From: Mycolicibacterium sp. TY81
GTDB taxonomy: Bacteria; Actinomycetota; Actinomycetes; Mycobacteriales; Mycobacteriaceae
Reading direction: 5' to 3'
NCBI RefSeq assembly: GCF_018326285.1
Contig: NZ_AP023362.1
Span: 2,976,001 to 3,040,000, forward strand
Length of the DNA stretch: 64,000 nucleotides
The translations under genes and the position numbers were made by a program. Below are positions 26,436 to 34,498 of the stretch, piece by piece. Under the pieces are notes generated by a model. That model did not search any database. It had not been told where the DNA came from and worked only from the letters and a program-made list of their open reading frames with translations. How positions within the stretch are numbered: the first letter of the stretch is position 1; each line of letters starts with the position of its first letter.

Positions 26436-27959
26436 GTGTACTCCTCCGGTTCGTCATGGTTTCTGTGGGTCGCAGCGATCGCCATCGGGCTACCTGTCGG
26501 CCTGATCGTCCTGACCGAGTGGCGCCGCTCCCTGATCCGCCGGCACAGCCCGCTCGCCGCGCCCGTCGGGCTCCTGCGCACGTATGTGCTCCCCGTGATC
26601 GCCGTCCTGCTGCTGATGCTCAAGGTCGCCGTCGTCCCCGCCCGCGACGTTCCCATCCGCATCGTGGCGACCGTCCTGGTCTTCCTGGTGCTGCTGCTGG
26701 TGCTGTCCGGCTTGAGCAACACGATGTTCGCGAACGCCCCGGAGACCTCGTGGCGCAGCCGCATCCCCCGCATCTTCCTCGACGTGGCCCGGATGGTGCT
26801 CATCATCCTGGGCTTGGCGGTGATCTCCCGCTACATCTGGGGCAGCAATATCAAGGGCGTCTTCACCGCGGTCGGCGTCAGCTCGGTGGTCCTCGGCCTC
26901 ATGCTGCAGCACTCCGTCGGGCAGATCGTGTCCGGGTTGTTCATGTTGTTCGAGCAGCCGTTCCGGATGGGCGACTGGCTGGACACTGCCGCGGCGCGTG
27001 GCCGCGTCGTCGAAGTCAACTGGCGCGCAGTGCACATCGAGTCCAGCACCGGCGTGCAGATCACCCCCAACTCGGTGCTGGCCGGCACGTCGTTCACCAA
27101 CCTGAGCCGGCTGGCCACCTCGCACACCACCGTCACCACCACGTTCGCCGCCAGTGACCCTCCCGACCAGGTGTGCGCGATGCTCACCCGGATTGCGGCT
27201 GCCCTGCCCAACCGCGGCGACGACGTCGAGCCCAGCACCGTGCCCATCGGCGATCACAAGTACCGCACCACCATCGGGCTCAAATCGCCCGGGGACGACG
27301 ACGCCGTGCAGGCCACCTTCCTGCGCTGGGCCTGGTACGCGGCCCGGCGCGACAAGCTGCATCTCGACGGTGTGGCCGACGACTACTCCACCCCGAAACG
27401 TGTCGACGAAGCGCTCGAGGAGGCGGCGGCGCCCGCACTCCGGCTGAACAAGGCCGACCAGCAAGCTCTCGCCCCGTACGCACGCCTGATCCGTTACGGC
27501 ACAGGCGAACTCATCCATGCGCCCGGCGAGGTCCCGAAAACCATCAACGTGGTGGTGTCAGGCCGGGTCCGGTTGACCGTGCCGACGGCCGATGGTTCAG
27601 TCGCCGGCGTGCGCAGCCTGGACAAGGGCGCGCTCATCGGCGTCGCCGCGTTCACCCACCAGGCCAACCTCGCCTACGTGCACGCCCTCGACGAAGTCAC
27701 CCTGCTGCAGATCGAGCACGACGAAATCCAGCGCCTGCTCACCGACCGGCCCCAACTGTCCCGGGAGTTCGGCCGCCTCATCGACGAACGGCGGAGCGAG
27801 GCCAGAGCCACCATCAGATCTGCGGGGAAAGCAGACCGCGCCAAGGCAATTCGTGATGCCGGGGCCGCACAACTCGGCACTGCCGGTGGAGCCAACGGGC
27901 TGCATTCCTCTCAGCTCCCGACAGGCATCACGTCTCGGCCGTCCCGTCGAACTTGCTGA
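26436..27959 (+). CDS. MscS-family channel with C-terminal cNMP-binding-like domain
   Basis: A 507-residue membrane channel starting at GTG 3 nt after the cyclase gene. About four N-terminal hydrophobic segments precede the MscS pore and beta domains (VSSVVLGLMLQHSVGQIVSG; PFRMGDWLD; ITPNSVLAG). A cyclic-nucleotide-binding fold follows at about 350-450 (LIRYGTGELIHAPGE to LLQIEHDEI). The phosphate-binding cassette reads GALIGVAAFTHQANLAYVHA, lacking the canonical Glu and Arg, so cNMP binding may be lost or changed. It resembles Rv2434c. It probably responds to a signal passed by the coupled receptor. Confidence 0.85.
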   Translation: MYSSGSSWFLWVAAIAIGLPVGLIVLTEWRRSLIRRHSPLAAPVGLLRTYVLPVIAVLLLMLKVAVVPARDVPIRIVATVLVFLVLLLVLSGLSNTMFANAPETSWRSRIPRIFLDVARMVLIILGLAVISRYIWGSNIKGVFTAVGVSSVVLGLMLQHSVGQIVSGLFMLFEQPFRMGDWLDTAAARGRVVEVNWRAVHIESSTGVQITPNSVLAGTSFTNLSRLATSHTTVTTTFAASDPPDQVCAMLTRIAAALPNRGDDVEPSTVPIGDHKYRTTIGLKSPGDDDAVQATFLRWAWYAARRDKLHLDGVADDYSTPKRVDEALEEAAAPALRLNKADQQALAPYARLIRYGTGELIHAPGEVPKTINVVVSGRVRLTVPTADGSVAGVRSLDKGALIGVAAFTHQANLAYVHALDEVTLLQIEHDEIQRLLTDRPQLSREFGRLIDERRSEARATIRSAGKADRAKAIRDAGAAQLGTAGGANGLHSSQLPTGITSRPSRRTC

Positions 27960-28518
27960 TGTGTCGATCGAAGAACTCGACGATGTCGTCACGACCGCCT
28001 GACAACCCAAGCGACGCATGCATGGACAGCAGTTGCGCCGTCCCGACGATCAAGGACGTCGCCACAACCGGCGGTAGATCCTCGGCGGCGATGCCGTGCC
28101 GCGACAGGACGGACCGGACAGTCTCAGCCTGCGCTTCCAGAAACTGCTGCGCTGCGGCCGCGATCTCGGCCCGCAGCGCTTTCCGATGATTGGCGAGTGC
28201 CGTGTATTCCGTGATCAGTCCGAAATCACGGTTGTCGATGAGGGCATTCCACAACGCCCGCAACGGGTTCGGCGCCCGTAGGATCTGGGCCTGCGATGCC
28301 AATTCCTGCTCGATCCTGCGCCGGATCGCAGCCAGGAACAGATCATCCATGGTGCGGAAGTAGTAGTGCACCAGCTGCGGCTTGAGCCCTGCCCTTTCAG
28401 CGACCCGCCGCGATGTCACCGCGGCGTAGCCCTCGTCGAGCATCAGCGCCTCGGCGGCATCGAGTAGGGCTCCGCGGTTCTTCGACTCGGGACCAGCGAT
28501 CCTGCGCTCCGATGCCAT
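27928..28518 (-). CDS. TetR-family regulator
   Basis: A 196-residue TetR protein; the ATG at 28518 follows AAAGGTGG. The DNA-binding part is ALLDAAEALMLDEGYAAVTS followed by RVAERAGLKPQLVHYYFRTM. The C-terminal half is helical. Its 3' end overlaps the end of the convergent channel gene by 32 nt. It is divergent from a second tetR gene. The target is unknown. Confidence 0.84.
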   Translation of the reverse strand: MASERRIAGPESKNRGALLDAAEALMLDEGYAAVTSRRVAERAGLKPQLVHYYFRTMDDLFLAAIRRRIEQELASQAQILRAPNPLRALWNALIDNRDFGLITEYTALANHRKALRAEIAAAAQQFLEAQAETVRSVLSRHGIAAEDLPPVVATSLIVGTAQLLSMHASLGLSGGRDDIVEFFDRHISKFDGTAET

Positions 28519-28677
28519 ACCGTCACCACCTTTCTCCACCGCTGCCGCCGGGCGCCATTCTCGCGGTTCCACCACGTGACGGCGACGCCATGATGCTAAG
28601 CAGGCGCTCGGCACGAGCATCCGCCAGCCTGGGTTCGGGTACAATTCATGAGTGTTTTCCGCCGATGACCTGGGCGT

Positions 28678-29337
28678 GTGGTGACCAGCCCGACAGACGA
28701 TCCGATCTGGAAACAACGCGCGGTCGAGCGCTCAGTCAAGACGGCGAAACTCCGGGCAGCCCAACGAGTCCAACGATTCATGGACGCGGCTCAGTCGATC
28801 ATCCTCGAGAAGGGCACCACGGACTTCACTGTCCAGGAGGTCGTCGACCGCTCAGGCCAGTCGCTGCGTAGCTTCTACCTGCAGTTCGACGGCAAGCATG
28901 AATTACTGCTGGCGCTATTCGAAGATGCGCTGAACCGCGCAGCCGACCAGATTCGGGCCGCCGCCGACCCCGAGAGTGACCCGCTGAATCGCCTCAAAAT
29001 TTCCATCGAGCTGCTCTTCGAACTGTGCCGACCCGACCCAGCGGCCAGGCAGCCACTGTTCACCGACTTCGCTCCGCGACTCGTGGTCACGCATCCGGAT
29101 GAGGTCAAAATCGCCCAAGCACCTTTGCTGTCGTTGCTCACCGAGTTGATGGAAAATGCCAGTGCCGCAGGCGAACTTCGGCCGAGTGCCAATCCGGCTC
29201 GAATGGCGGCGATGGCCATGCAGACGGTGATGTTCATCGCTCAATCCAGTGGGACCACCGACAGCGCAGCCGCAGATTCCATCACCACCGACGAACTATG
29301 GGATTTCTTGGCCAACGGGTTCGCCGCGCCAAAGTGA
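28678..29337 (+). CDS. TetR-family regulator
   Basis: A 219-residue TetR protein starting at GTG 28678, with a second GTG as the next codon. The recognition region is FTVQEVVDRSGQSLRSFYLQ, followed by FDGKHELLLALF. The N-terminus has a charged extension of about 30 residues before the first helix. The next tetR gene overlaps or closely follows it, so the two are probably co-transcribed and may act together or antagonistically. No palindromic operator is obvious in the 159-nt gap upstream. Confidence 0.82.
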   Translation: MVTSPTDDPIWKQRAVERSVKTAKLRAAQRVQRFMDAAQSIILEKGTTDFTVQEVVDRSGQSLRSFYLQFDGKHELLLALFEDALNRAADQIRAAADPESDPLNRLKISIELLFELCRPDPAARQPLFTDFAPRLVVTHPDEVKIAQAPLLSLLTELMENASAAGELRPSANPARMAAMAMQTVMFIAQSSGTTDSAAADSITTDELWDFLANGFAAPK

Positions 29338-30107
29338 GAATTGGAAACGGATTTCGAGATGGGGTGCCCGCAGTGACAACAGAGGCAACCGCAGACAAGC
29401 GCCGGCGGCGCGAACGAGGTTCCATCAATCCCGACGACATCGTCAGCGGTGCTTTCGAACTCGCCGAACAGGTTTCGATCGACAATCTCAGCATGCCGAT
29501 GCTGGGAAAGCATCTCGACGTCGGTGTCACGAGCATCTACTGGTACTTCCGCAAAAAGGACGACCTGCTGGACGCCATGACGGACCTCGCCTTGCGAGAG
29601 TATGCGCTTTCCGCGGTCTATTCCGTTGCCGAGAACTGGCGGTCCGCGTTACGCAGCCATGCCCGCGCGATGCGTCAAATATTTGTGGACAACCCGGTGA
29701 TGTGCGACCTGATCCTCATTCGATCCCCACACGCCCTACACACCGACGGCTTGGGCGTACAAGCCGTCGAGCACGCCATCTCCAGTTTGGTCGAAGCCGG
29801 GCTGACACCGGAGGCTGCGTTGGACGTCTATACAGCGGTATCAGTTCACGTCCGTGGATCGGTTGTGCTGCAACGCCTTCGGGAAAAGATGACCCCCGAA
29901 GCGGGACGGGACGGGCGCAAGGACGCTCCCCTTGTCGATCCCGGGACCACACCACTACTCGCGCAGGCGCTTCGGGACGGTCGGCAACTCTGCACTCTGG
30001 ACGAGGTGAATTTCGACTTCGGGCTCGAGTGCATTATCGACCACGCTGAGCTCCTGATCGCGGCCAACACCAAGGAGGCACGAGCGCGCAGATCAGCGCG
30101 CTCGTGA
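29334..30107 (+). CDS. TetR-family regulator with long C-terminal domain
   Basis: A TetR protein of about 257 residues if it starts at the GTG that overlaps the previous stop by 4 nt (GTGA); a GTG at 29373 is the alternative and gives 244. The DNA-binding region is SIDNLSMPMLGKHLDVGVTS followed by IYWYFRKKDDLL. Arg-rich residues precede it. The C-terminal domain (VYTAVSVHVRGSVVLQRLRE) is of the TetR/AcrR C-terminal type. It forms a run of three tetR genes with its neighbours. Confidence 0.8.
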   Translation: MRIGNGFRDGVPAVTTEATADKRRRRERGSINPDDIVSGAFELAEQVSIDNLSMPMLGKHLDVGVTSIYWYFRKKDDLLDAMTDLALREYALSAVYSVAENWRSALRSHARAMRQIFVDNPVMCDLILIRSPHALHTDGLGVQAVEHAISSLVEAGLTPEAALDVYTAVSVHVRGSVVLQRLREKMTPEAGRDGRKDAPLVDPGTTPLLAQALRDGRQLCTLDEVNFDFGLECIIDHAELLIAANTKEARARRSARS

Positions 30108-30168
30108 GCCGGCCCGACACCACGCCGATTAATGTCGCCGCACGGAGACACCGCCGCCCGCGCGTGAC

Positions 30169-30471
30169 CTAACTCCGGTTCGTCTTGATGTCGAAACCGA
30201 CCTTGTCACCGTCGACACTGGTGATCTTCAGGTGCGCCTTGTAGGGACCCTCCGGGCCGGTGAAAGTGCAGTCGAATTCGCCGCCGACCTTGGCGTCGAT
30301 GCCCGACGGGCACTTGACATCGGTCGGATGGAATCCGGTCTTGCTGCTCACCATGTCGGTCACCGACTGCGCGGCGCCTTCCGGTTTGATGGTCGAGGTA
30401 CACGCGCTCAACTGCAGCGTGAGGACCCCGACGATGACGGTCGTGCCGATGAAACCGATGGATCGGGTCAT
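30169..30471 (-). CDS. DUF4333-type lipoprotein
   Basis: A 100-residue lipoprotein. The signal sequence ends in lipobox LSAC with Cys24. The mature part follows the DUF4333 pattern: a conserved CPSGIDAKVGGEFDCTFTGP segment with two Cys and a beta-strand tail ending VGFDIKTNRS. Such proteins are abundant on mycobacterial envelopes with no known function. The start MTRSIGF was chosen because it gives a proper signal sequence. It is divergent from a small secreted protein gene. Confidence 0.78.
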   Translation of the reverse strand: MTRSIGFIGTTVIVGVLTLQLSACTSTIKPEGAAQSVTDMVSSKTGFHPTDVKCPSGIDAKVGGEFDCTFTGPEGPYKAHLKITSVDGDKVGFDIKTNRS

Positions 30472-30634
30472 GCAAGGAACCGTAGGCACGTCGGTTGGAA
30501 ATGCGTTGGAGACCCAACTCTGCGTGGTGATCAAACGCGTTCCGAAATAAGCGTCCCGTTTCTGTTCGGTGGCCGCTCCTACCTATAGGCGGAGCCTCAC
30601 CGTGGGGCCCAACTTTGAAAATCGGACGTTAATC

Positions 30635-30967
30635 ATGACCAATACCCACAACACCAGGACAAACCGGCTGATCGCGGCGGTTGGCGTCGCAGCGGCCCCT
30701 GCCCTGATGCTCATCGCCTCGAGCTGGACGGCCGCGCCGGCATTCGCGGTCTGTAACGAGGCCACACCGAACTGCCAGCAGGTCGATTCCGGGCATCAGA
30801 GGGCGCTCGACCAGATCAACGACGCATTGCTGAGTGGACAGTGCGCGGGACCTGACGGCTTCTGCGACGACAGCATCCCTGGCAGCGACGTCACACCCCG
30901 GCAAGGCACTCCGAAGTCCCCCACCAAGACTGGCGTTCAGACTCCGATCACGACCACACGAAAGTAG
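30635..30967 (+). CDS. Small secreted protein, unknown
   Basis: A 110-residue exported protein with a Sec signal peptide (RLIAAVGVAAAPALMLIASS) and likely cleavage after AFA, about residue 39. The mature part has four Cys (VCNEATPNC; GQCAGPDGFC), suggesting two disulfides, and ends in a Pro/Thr-rich tail. No family is recognised. The ribosome-binding site is weak. Confidence 0.6.
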   Translation: MTNTHNTRTNRLIAAVGVAAAPALMLIASSWTAAPAFAVCNEATPNCQQVDSGHQRALDQINDALLSGQCAGPDGFCDDSIPGSDVTPRQGTPKSPTKTGVQTPITTTRK

Positions 30968-31053
30968 TTAGCCCCTGCGGTCAACGGGTATCCGCCAGTC
31001 ACAGTGGAAAAGTCACGGCAGTTGCTCTTCCGTCCACCGAGGCAGGCGCGGCG

Positions 31054-31422
31054 ATGAGGTTTGCATATCTGGCCGGAAGCTTGGGCCTCCTCCTCATCTG
31101 GCTGGCGTTGTGCTGGCATTCAAGCCATCTGCGACGCCCGCTGATCCTGCGGGTCAGCGCCGCCACCGCACTTTGCGGACTCACCGAACCGCACCGCGTT
31201 CCCGAATACTGTTACCCGCCAACACTTTTCGATATCAATCTCATGACGGGGTTCGACATCGAAAGTGTGCTGTTCTCGTTCGCCATCGGGGGCATCGCAA
31301 CCGCGGTGTACGGCGCCATTACGTTCAACCCGACAACTTCGGCGCAGCGCAGCCGCGCCGCTCGGACGGGTGTCCCCGTCGAGGAGCTGTCGTTCGGCTT
31401 CGTCTTCGGCCTGATGTGGTGA
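31054..31422 (+). CDS. Small membrane protein, possibly truncated
   Basis: A 122-residue protein with a hydrophobic N-terminal helix (AYLAGSLGLLLIWLALCW) and a second hydrophobic region (SVLFSFAIGGIATAVYGAIT). The segment CGLTEPHRVPEYCYPPTLFD recalls a larger family of multi-helix membrane proteins that I cannot name with certainty. The protein stops at FGFVFGLMW, in what would be the next helix, shortly before the convergent patatin gene. It may therefore be a truncated remnant. Confidence 0.45.
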   Translation: MRFAYLAGSLGLLLIWLALCWHSSHLRRPLILRVSAATALCGLTEPHRVPEYCYPPTLFDINLMTGFDIESVLFSFAIGGIATAVYGAITFNPTTSAQRSRAARTGVPVEELSFGFVFGLMW

Positions 31423-31451
31423 CCCGTCGCAGTGACGGCTGGGCGGCGCCG

Positions 31452-33104
31452 TCACTGCGACTTGCGGATGCGGTCCCCGACGGCCGCGACCCGGCGCCGT
31501 ACCCGCGTGACCCGCGGGACGTACTCGGCGGCGCGCCGGGCACCGTCCAGAATCGTGGCCATCGGCTGCAGCGGTGCGGAGACTCGAACCGGTGTCCGAT
31601 CGACCTGCGGCGGCTGACTTCCCTGCCACCACACCGGTTCGGTGAGCCTTTGCACGAACGGCACCGAACTCTCCACCGAGGCGTTGCCCCATTCGATCGC
31701 GCGGTCGATGGCTTCCGGCGCGGCGGCCAGCGTCACCGGAGACAGCGTGGGGCTGAACCGGATGACACGGTCGGCGAACGGTGCGTTGCGGACCATCTGC
31801 AACTGCAGCGCCTGGGTAATCGGTTGCAGCCAAAGGTGTCTCGGGTTCCATTGCGGGTGGAAGCAGTCCCAGCCGATGTAGCACGCGTTGCGGGTGCCGA
31901 GGCGACCGTCCTGAATTCGCTTCCACGCCAGCTCGATCGGGACGTTGCTCGCCGCTCCCCCGTCGACCAACGCGGCGACATCCTTCTCCACGAGCAGCTG
32001 ATCGAGCAGGCCCCACATCCGCGGATCACTCGACTCATGATGCAGAATCCCCGGGATCGCCGACGAAAAGCTCGCGGCGTCAACGACATTGAAGTCGGCC
32101 GTCAGATCGTCGCCGCCGAGCACGATCGGCTTGACGACGCGGGAATCGATGAACGCGGCGACCTGCCACAGCCTGTTGACGACGCCGGGCGCGTAGCCCA
32201 GCTTGAGGTGCTCGAGCGCGCGCACCCCCATCATCGTGAAATGCGACGGATGGAACTGGCCGGGCAGCCGGTCGAAGGACTGCTTCCGGACGCCGGCGAC
32301 GACGGTCTCGTACGGGATCGAGAGATCCGTCATCCGCATCGGTTCACCGTCCTCGCGCGTGAACATCTCCTTCGCGAACTCGTTGAACTGCAACGAGAAC
32401 AGTCCGTTGAGTCCGTGGCGACGGCGGGTCCGGGCCGGGGCCAGGACGCCGCGGTAGGTGACGGTCTTCGCCCAGGCGACGTAGTCCTCGATGGGCACCG
32501 GCAGGACGCGGGCCATGACGCTGCCGACGATGGCGCCGAACGAGTTGGTCAACATGTAGGCGGGCGGCAGGCCCGCCGCGAGCATGCGCTGCATGCCGCC
32601 CAGGTAGACGTAGCCGGCGCCACCCCCGCCGCCCAGGACCGCGACGTAGGTCTTGTAACCGAGTTCGGCATCGAGTTCGGCCGCGGAGAAGTCGTTGGCG
32701 TGGCGCTCCAGCAGCAGCGACCGCTCGTAGTCGACGTCCTCGGCGAAACTCGCGAGGATCGCCTTCGCCGCGTCCAACCGTTCCTGTGCGGTGGTCCGCC
32801 CGCGCAGTGCGTGGTACAGCGCATCGATCACTCGCGCGCGGAAGCCGGCGATCTCGTCACCGACCGTCACATCGCCGCGACCCCGGGTACCGCCCGGACC
32901 GGCCGCGCCCGGTTCGAACACCGTCAGACGCGCGAAGCTCAACAGGTAGCGCAAACGCCGGAACTGCTCGGGGCTGAGCACGTCGGGGCATTCGAGGTCG
33001 GCCCGAACCAGCGCGGCTTCCATATGCTGCAGCGCGAGAGTCGGATTGCTGCCCGGAAGGCCCGGGGGTTCCGCGGCCTCGATCACCGCCAACTCGGTGG
33101 ACAC
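31452..33104 (-). CDS. Patatin-like phospholipase, 5' end displaced by IS insertion
   Basis: A patatin-family lipid acyl hydrolase. The remaining frame from GTG 33104 gives 550 residues. The oxyanion-hole glycines GGGGGAGYVYLGG are at 158-170, and the nucleophile elbow LTNSFGA has Ser188 with Thr replacing the first Gly of GxSxG. The dyad Asp381 is in VDGGAASN. The catalytic Ser-Asp dyad is present. The reading frame is open upstream of 33104 to the IS boundary at 33137 and resumes in frame beyond the IS at 34390. The original start therefore lay on the far side, and the native promoter has been separated. The gene may be silent or read from a new start. Confidence 0.82.
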   Translation of the reverse strand: MSTELAVIEAAEPPGLPGSNPTLALQHMEAALVRADLECPDVLSPEQFRRLRYLLSFARLTVFEPGAAGPGGTRGRGDVTVGDEIAGFRARVIDALYHALRGRTTAQERLDAAKAILASFAEDVDYERSLLLERHANDFSAAELDAELGYKTYVAVLGGGGGAGYVYLGGMQRMLAAGLPPAYMLTNSFGAIVGSVMARVLPVPIEDYVAWAKTVTYRGVLAPARTRRRHGLNGLFSLQFNEFAKEMFTREDGEPMRMTDLSIPYETVVAGVRKQSFDRLPGQFHPSHFTMMGVRALEHLKLGYAPGVVNRLWQVAAFIDSRVVKPIVLGGDDLTADFNVVDAASFSSAIPGILHHESSDPRMWGLLDQLLVEKDVAALVDGGAASNVPIELAWKRIQDGRLGTRNACYIGWDCFHPQWNPRHLWLQPITQALQLQMVRNAPFADRVIRFSPTLSPVTLAAAPEAIDRAIEWGNASVESSVPFVQRLTEPVWWQGSQPPQVDRTPVRVSAPLQPMATILDGARRAAEYVPRVTRVRRRVAAVGDRIRKSQ

Positions 33105-33137
33105 GTCGCCGAACGGTACTGGCGTGTTCCCTGTGAA

Positions 33138-33160
33138 TGAGTCCAGCGTGTTTTAGAGTC
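33138..33160 (+). repeat. IS3 element left terminal inverted repeat
   Basis: The arm starts TGAGTCCA and ends TTAGAGTC, with a divergent 7-nt centre relative to the right end. Confidence 0.9.
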
Positions 33161-33191
33161 CCGTGGCCCGGTTTCGGGCCGAGAAGGGACG

Positions 33192-33482
33192 ATGAGATAC
33201 ATGGCTGGACGCAAGCGGCATTCCGCGGAGGACATCGTGCGCAAGTTGCGCCGCGCGGACGAGTTGGCTGCCGAGGGCAAGACTGGCGAGGAGATCGCCG
33301 CCGAGCTGGGCGTATCGCCGGCGACGTTGTACAACTGGCGCCGCGCCTACGGCGGGATGGACACCGACGCCGCCCGCGAGCTCAAGGAGCTGCGCGAGCA
33401 GAACGCCCGCCTCAAGCGGCTGTTGGCCGAGGCTGAGCTGGAGAAGGACGCGTTGCGGGAGGTTGCGAAGGGAAAATTCTGA
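33192..33482 (+). CDS. IS3-family transposase OrfA
   Basis: A 96-residue DNA-binding protein with a helix-turn-helix (KTGEEIAAELGVSPATLYNW) and a C-terminal leucine-zipper-like coiled coil (LKELREQNARLKRLLAEAEL). It recognises the IS ends and multimerises with OrfB. AAGGG precedes the ATG. Its last codons contain the slippery heptamer GGGAAAA, so a share of ribosomes should shift -1 into orfB to make the OrfAB transposase. Confidence 0.92.
   Translation: MRYMAGRKRHSAEDIVRKLRRADELAAEGKTGEEIAAELGVSPATLYNWRRAYGGMDTDAARELKELREQNARLKRLLAEAELEKDALREVAKGKF
33470..33476 (+). other. Programmed -1 frameshift heptamer GGGAAAA
   Basis: The heptamer is read G GGA AAA in the orfA frame and fits the X XXY YYZ rule. 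A -1 slip gives GGG AAA ATT CTG AGC and enters the orfB frame, fusing KGK to ILSPAAKRRAVDML. The orfA stop follows 3 nt later. Slippage is inferred from the motif and the family's known mechanism. Confidence 0.75.
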
Positions 33483-33505
33483 GCCCAGCTGCCAAGCGCC
33501 GCGCC

Positions 33506-34348
33506 GTGGACATGCTCAAGGACACCTTGAGCATGTCGGAACGGTTGGCGTGCAAGGCCGTTGGGCTGGCCCGCTCCACTTACAGAAACCTGCCGATGGC
33601 GCTGACCCCGTCCGATCCGGACGCCGATATGCGGGTTTGGTTGCGCTCGTACGCCACCAAACACCCGTGTCATGGGTTCCGGCGTGCCTGGGCGGCGTTG
33701 CGGTACGACGAGCGCCGTGAGGTGAACAAGAAGAAGATCCACCGGCTTTGGCGCGAGGAAGGTCTGCAGGTGAAGGTCACCTCGCCGCGCAAGCGGTCGG
33801 GGGTGTCATCGTGCCCACCGGAGGTCATCGCGGATGCGCCGAAGGTGGTGTGGGCCATCGATTTTCAGTTCGACTCCACCGTCGACGGCAAGGCCATCAA
33901 GATCGCGTCGATGCTTGACGAGCACACCCGTGAGTCGCTGCTGAACATCGTCGAGCGGTCGATCACCGCGCAGCGACTGGTGGCCGAGTTGGAGAAGGTG
34001 TTCGCCGCGGCCGGCGGGCCGCCGATGGTGTTGCGGATGGACAACGGCCCTGAGTTCATTTCGGCTGCGCTGCAACAGTTTTGCGACGGCAAGGTCGGGT
34101 TGTCCTACATCCCGCCGGGCACGCCGTGGAACAACGGCTACATCGAATCGTTCAACAACCGACTACGCAAGGAGTGCCTCAACCGCAATCACTGGAACAC
34201 CCTGATGGAGGCCCGAGTGGTGATCGGGGACTTCAAGGCTGACCACAACCTGCGGCACCGGCACTCGGCGCTGGGCTACCGAACACCCGCCGAGTACGCT
34301 GCCGTCTGTACGTGCAGTCACACCCCGATGGCCTGCGAAATCAACTGA
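33506..34348 (+). CDS. IS3-family transposase OrfB (DDE integrase)
   Basis: A 280-residue catalytic part from the GTG at 33506; in the fused product the frame begins around 33477. It has an HTH_21-type region (FRRAWAALRYDERREVNKKK) and the retroviral-integrase core with the DDE residues in WAIDFQFD, RMDNGPEF and YIESFNNRLRKECL. All catalytic residues are present and the frame is intact, so the element should be able to move. Confidence 0.92.
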   Translation: MDMLKDTLSMSERLACKAVGLARSTYRNLPMALTPSDPDADMRVWLRSYATKHPCHGFRRAWAALRYDERREVNKKKIHRLWREEGLQVKVTSPRKRSGVSSCPPEVIADAPKVVWAIDFQFDSTVDGKAIKIASMLDEHTRESLLNIVERSITAQRLVAELEKVFAAAGGPPMVLRMDNGPEFISAALQQFCDGKVGLSYIPPGTPWNNGYIESFNNRLRKECLNRNHWNTLMEARVVIGDFKADHNLRHRHSALGYRTPAEYAAVCTCSHTPMACEIN

Positions 34349-34366
34349 ATCTGGATCAACAAACCC

Positions 34367-34389
34367 GACTCTAATTCCGGGTGGACTCA
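34367..34389 (-). repeat. IS3 element right terminal inverted repeat
   Basis: Read on the minus strand, it begins TGAGTCCA and ends TTAGAGTC, matching the left end. It is followed directly by the GAA target duplicate. Confidence 0.9.
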
Positions 34390-34428
34390 GAATCGGGGAC
34401 TCGCCAGTACGAGCTCGGGATTCACCAT
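34390..34428 (-). pseudogene. Detached 5' end of the patatin-like gene
   Basis: On the minus strand, the ATG at 34428 begins the frame MVNPELVLASPRF, which runs straight into the IS right boundary. If the IS and one GAA copy are removed, the frame continues TGNTPVPFGDVSTELAV into the patatin gene without a break. The same frame stays open further upstream, with a GTG at 34446, so the exact original start is uncertain. This is direct evidence that the IS landed inside the gene, near its start. Confidence 0.75.
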
Positions 34429-34498
34429 CAGATCATTGTTCGCCACCGGGCATCCGGCCGCGGCGGTTGGGTCGGATTGCCAGAACTGCCCGACAACG

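Larger units (their letters stand above)
33138..34389 (+). mobile_element. Complete IS3-family insertion sequence (1252 bp)
   Basis: The element is bounded by 23-nt imperfect terminal inverted repeats, both beginning TGAGTCCA and ending TTAGAGTC (33138-33160 and 34367-34389; 18 of 23 match). The flanking GAA at 33135-33137 and 34390-34392 is a 3-bp target duplication. It carries orfA and orfB in the overlapping, -1-shifted arrangement of IS3 elements, with a GGGAAAA slippery site and an intact DDE triad. It looks intact and recently moved. OrfA and OrfB resemble the IS407/IS51 group, an assignment made by eye. Confidence 0.93.
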
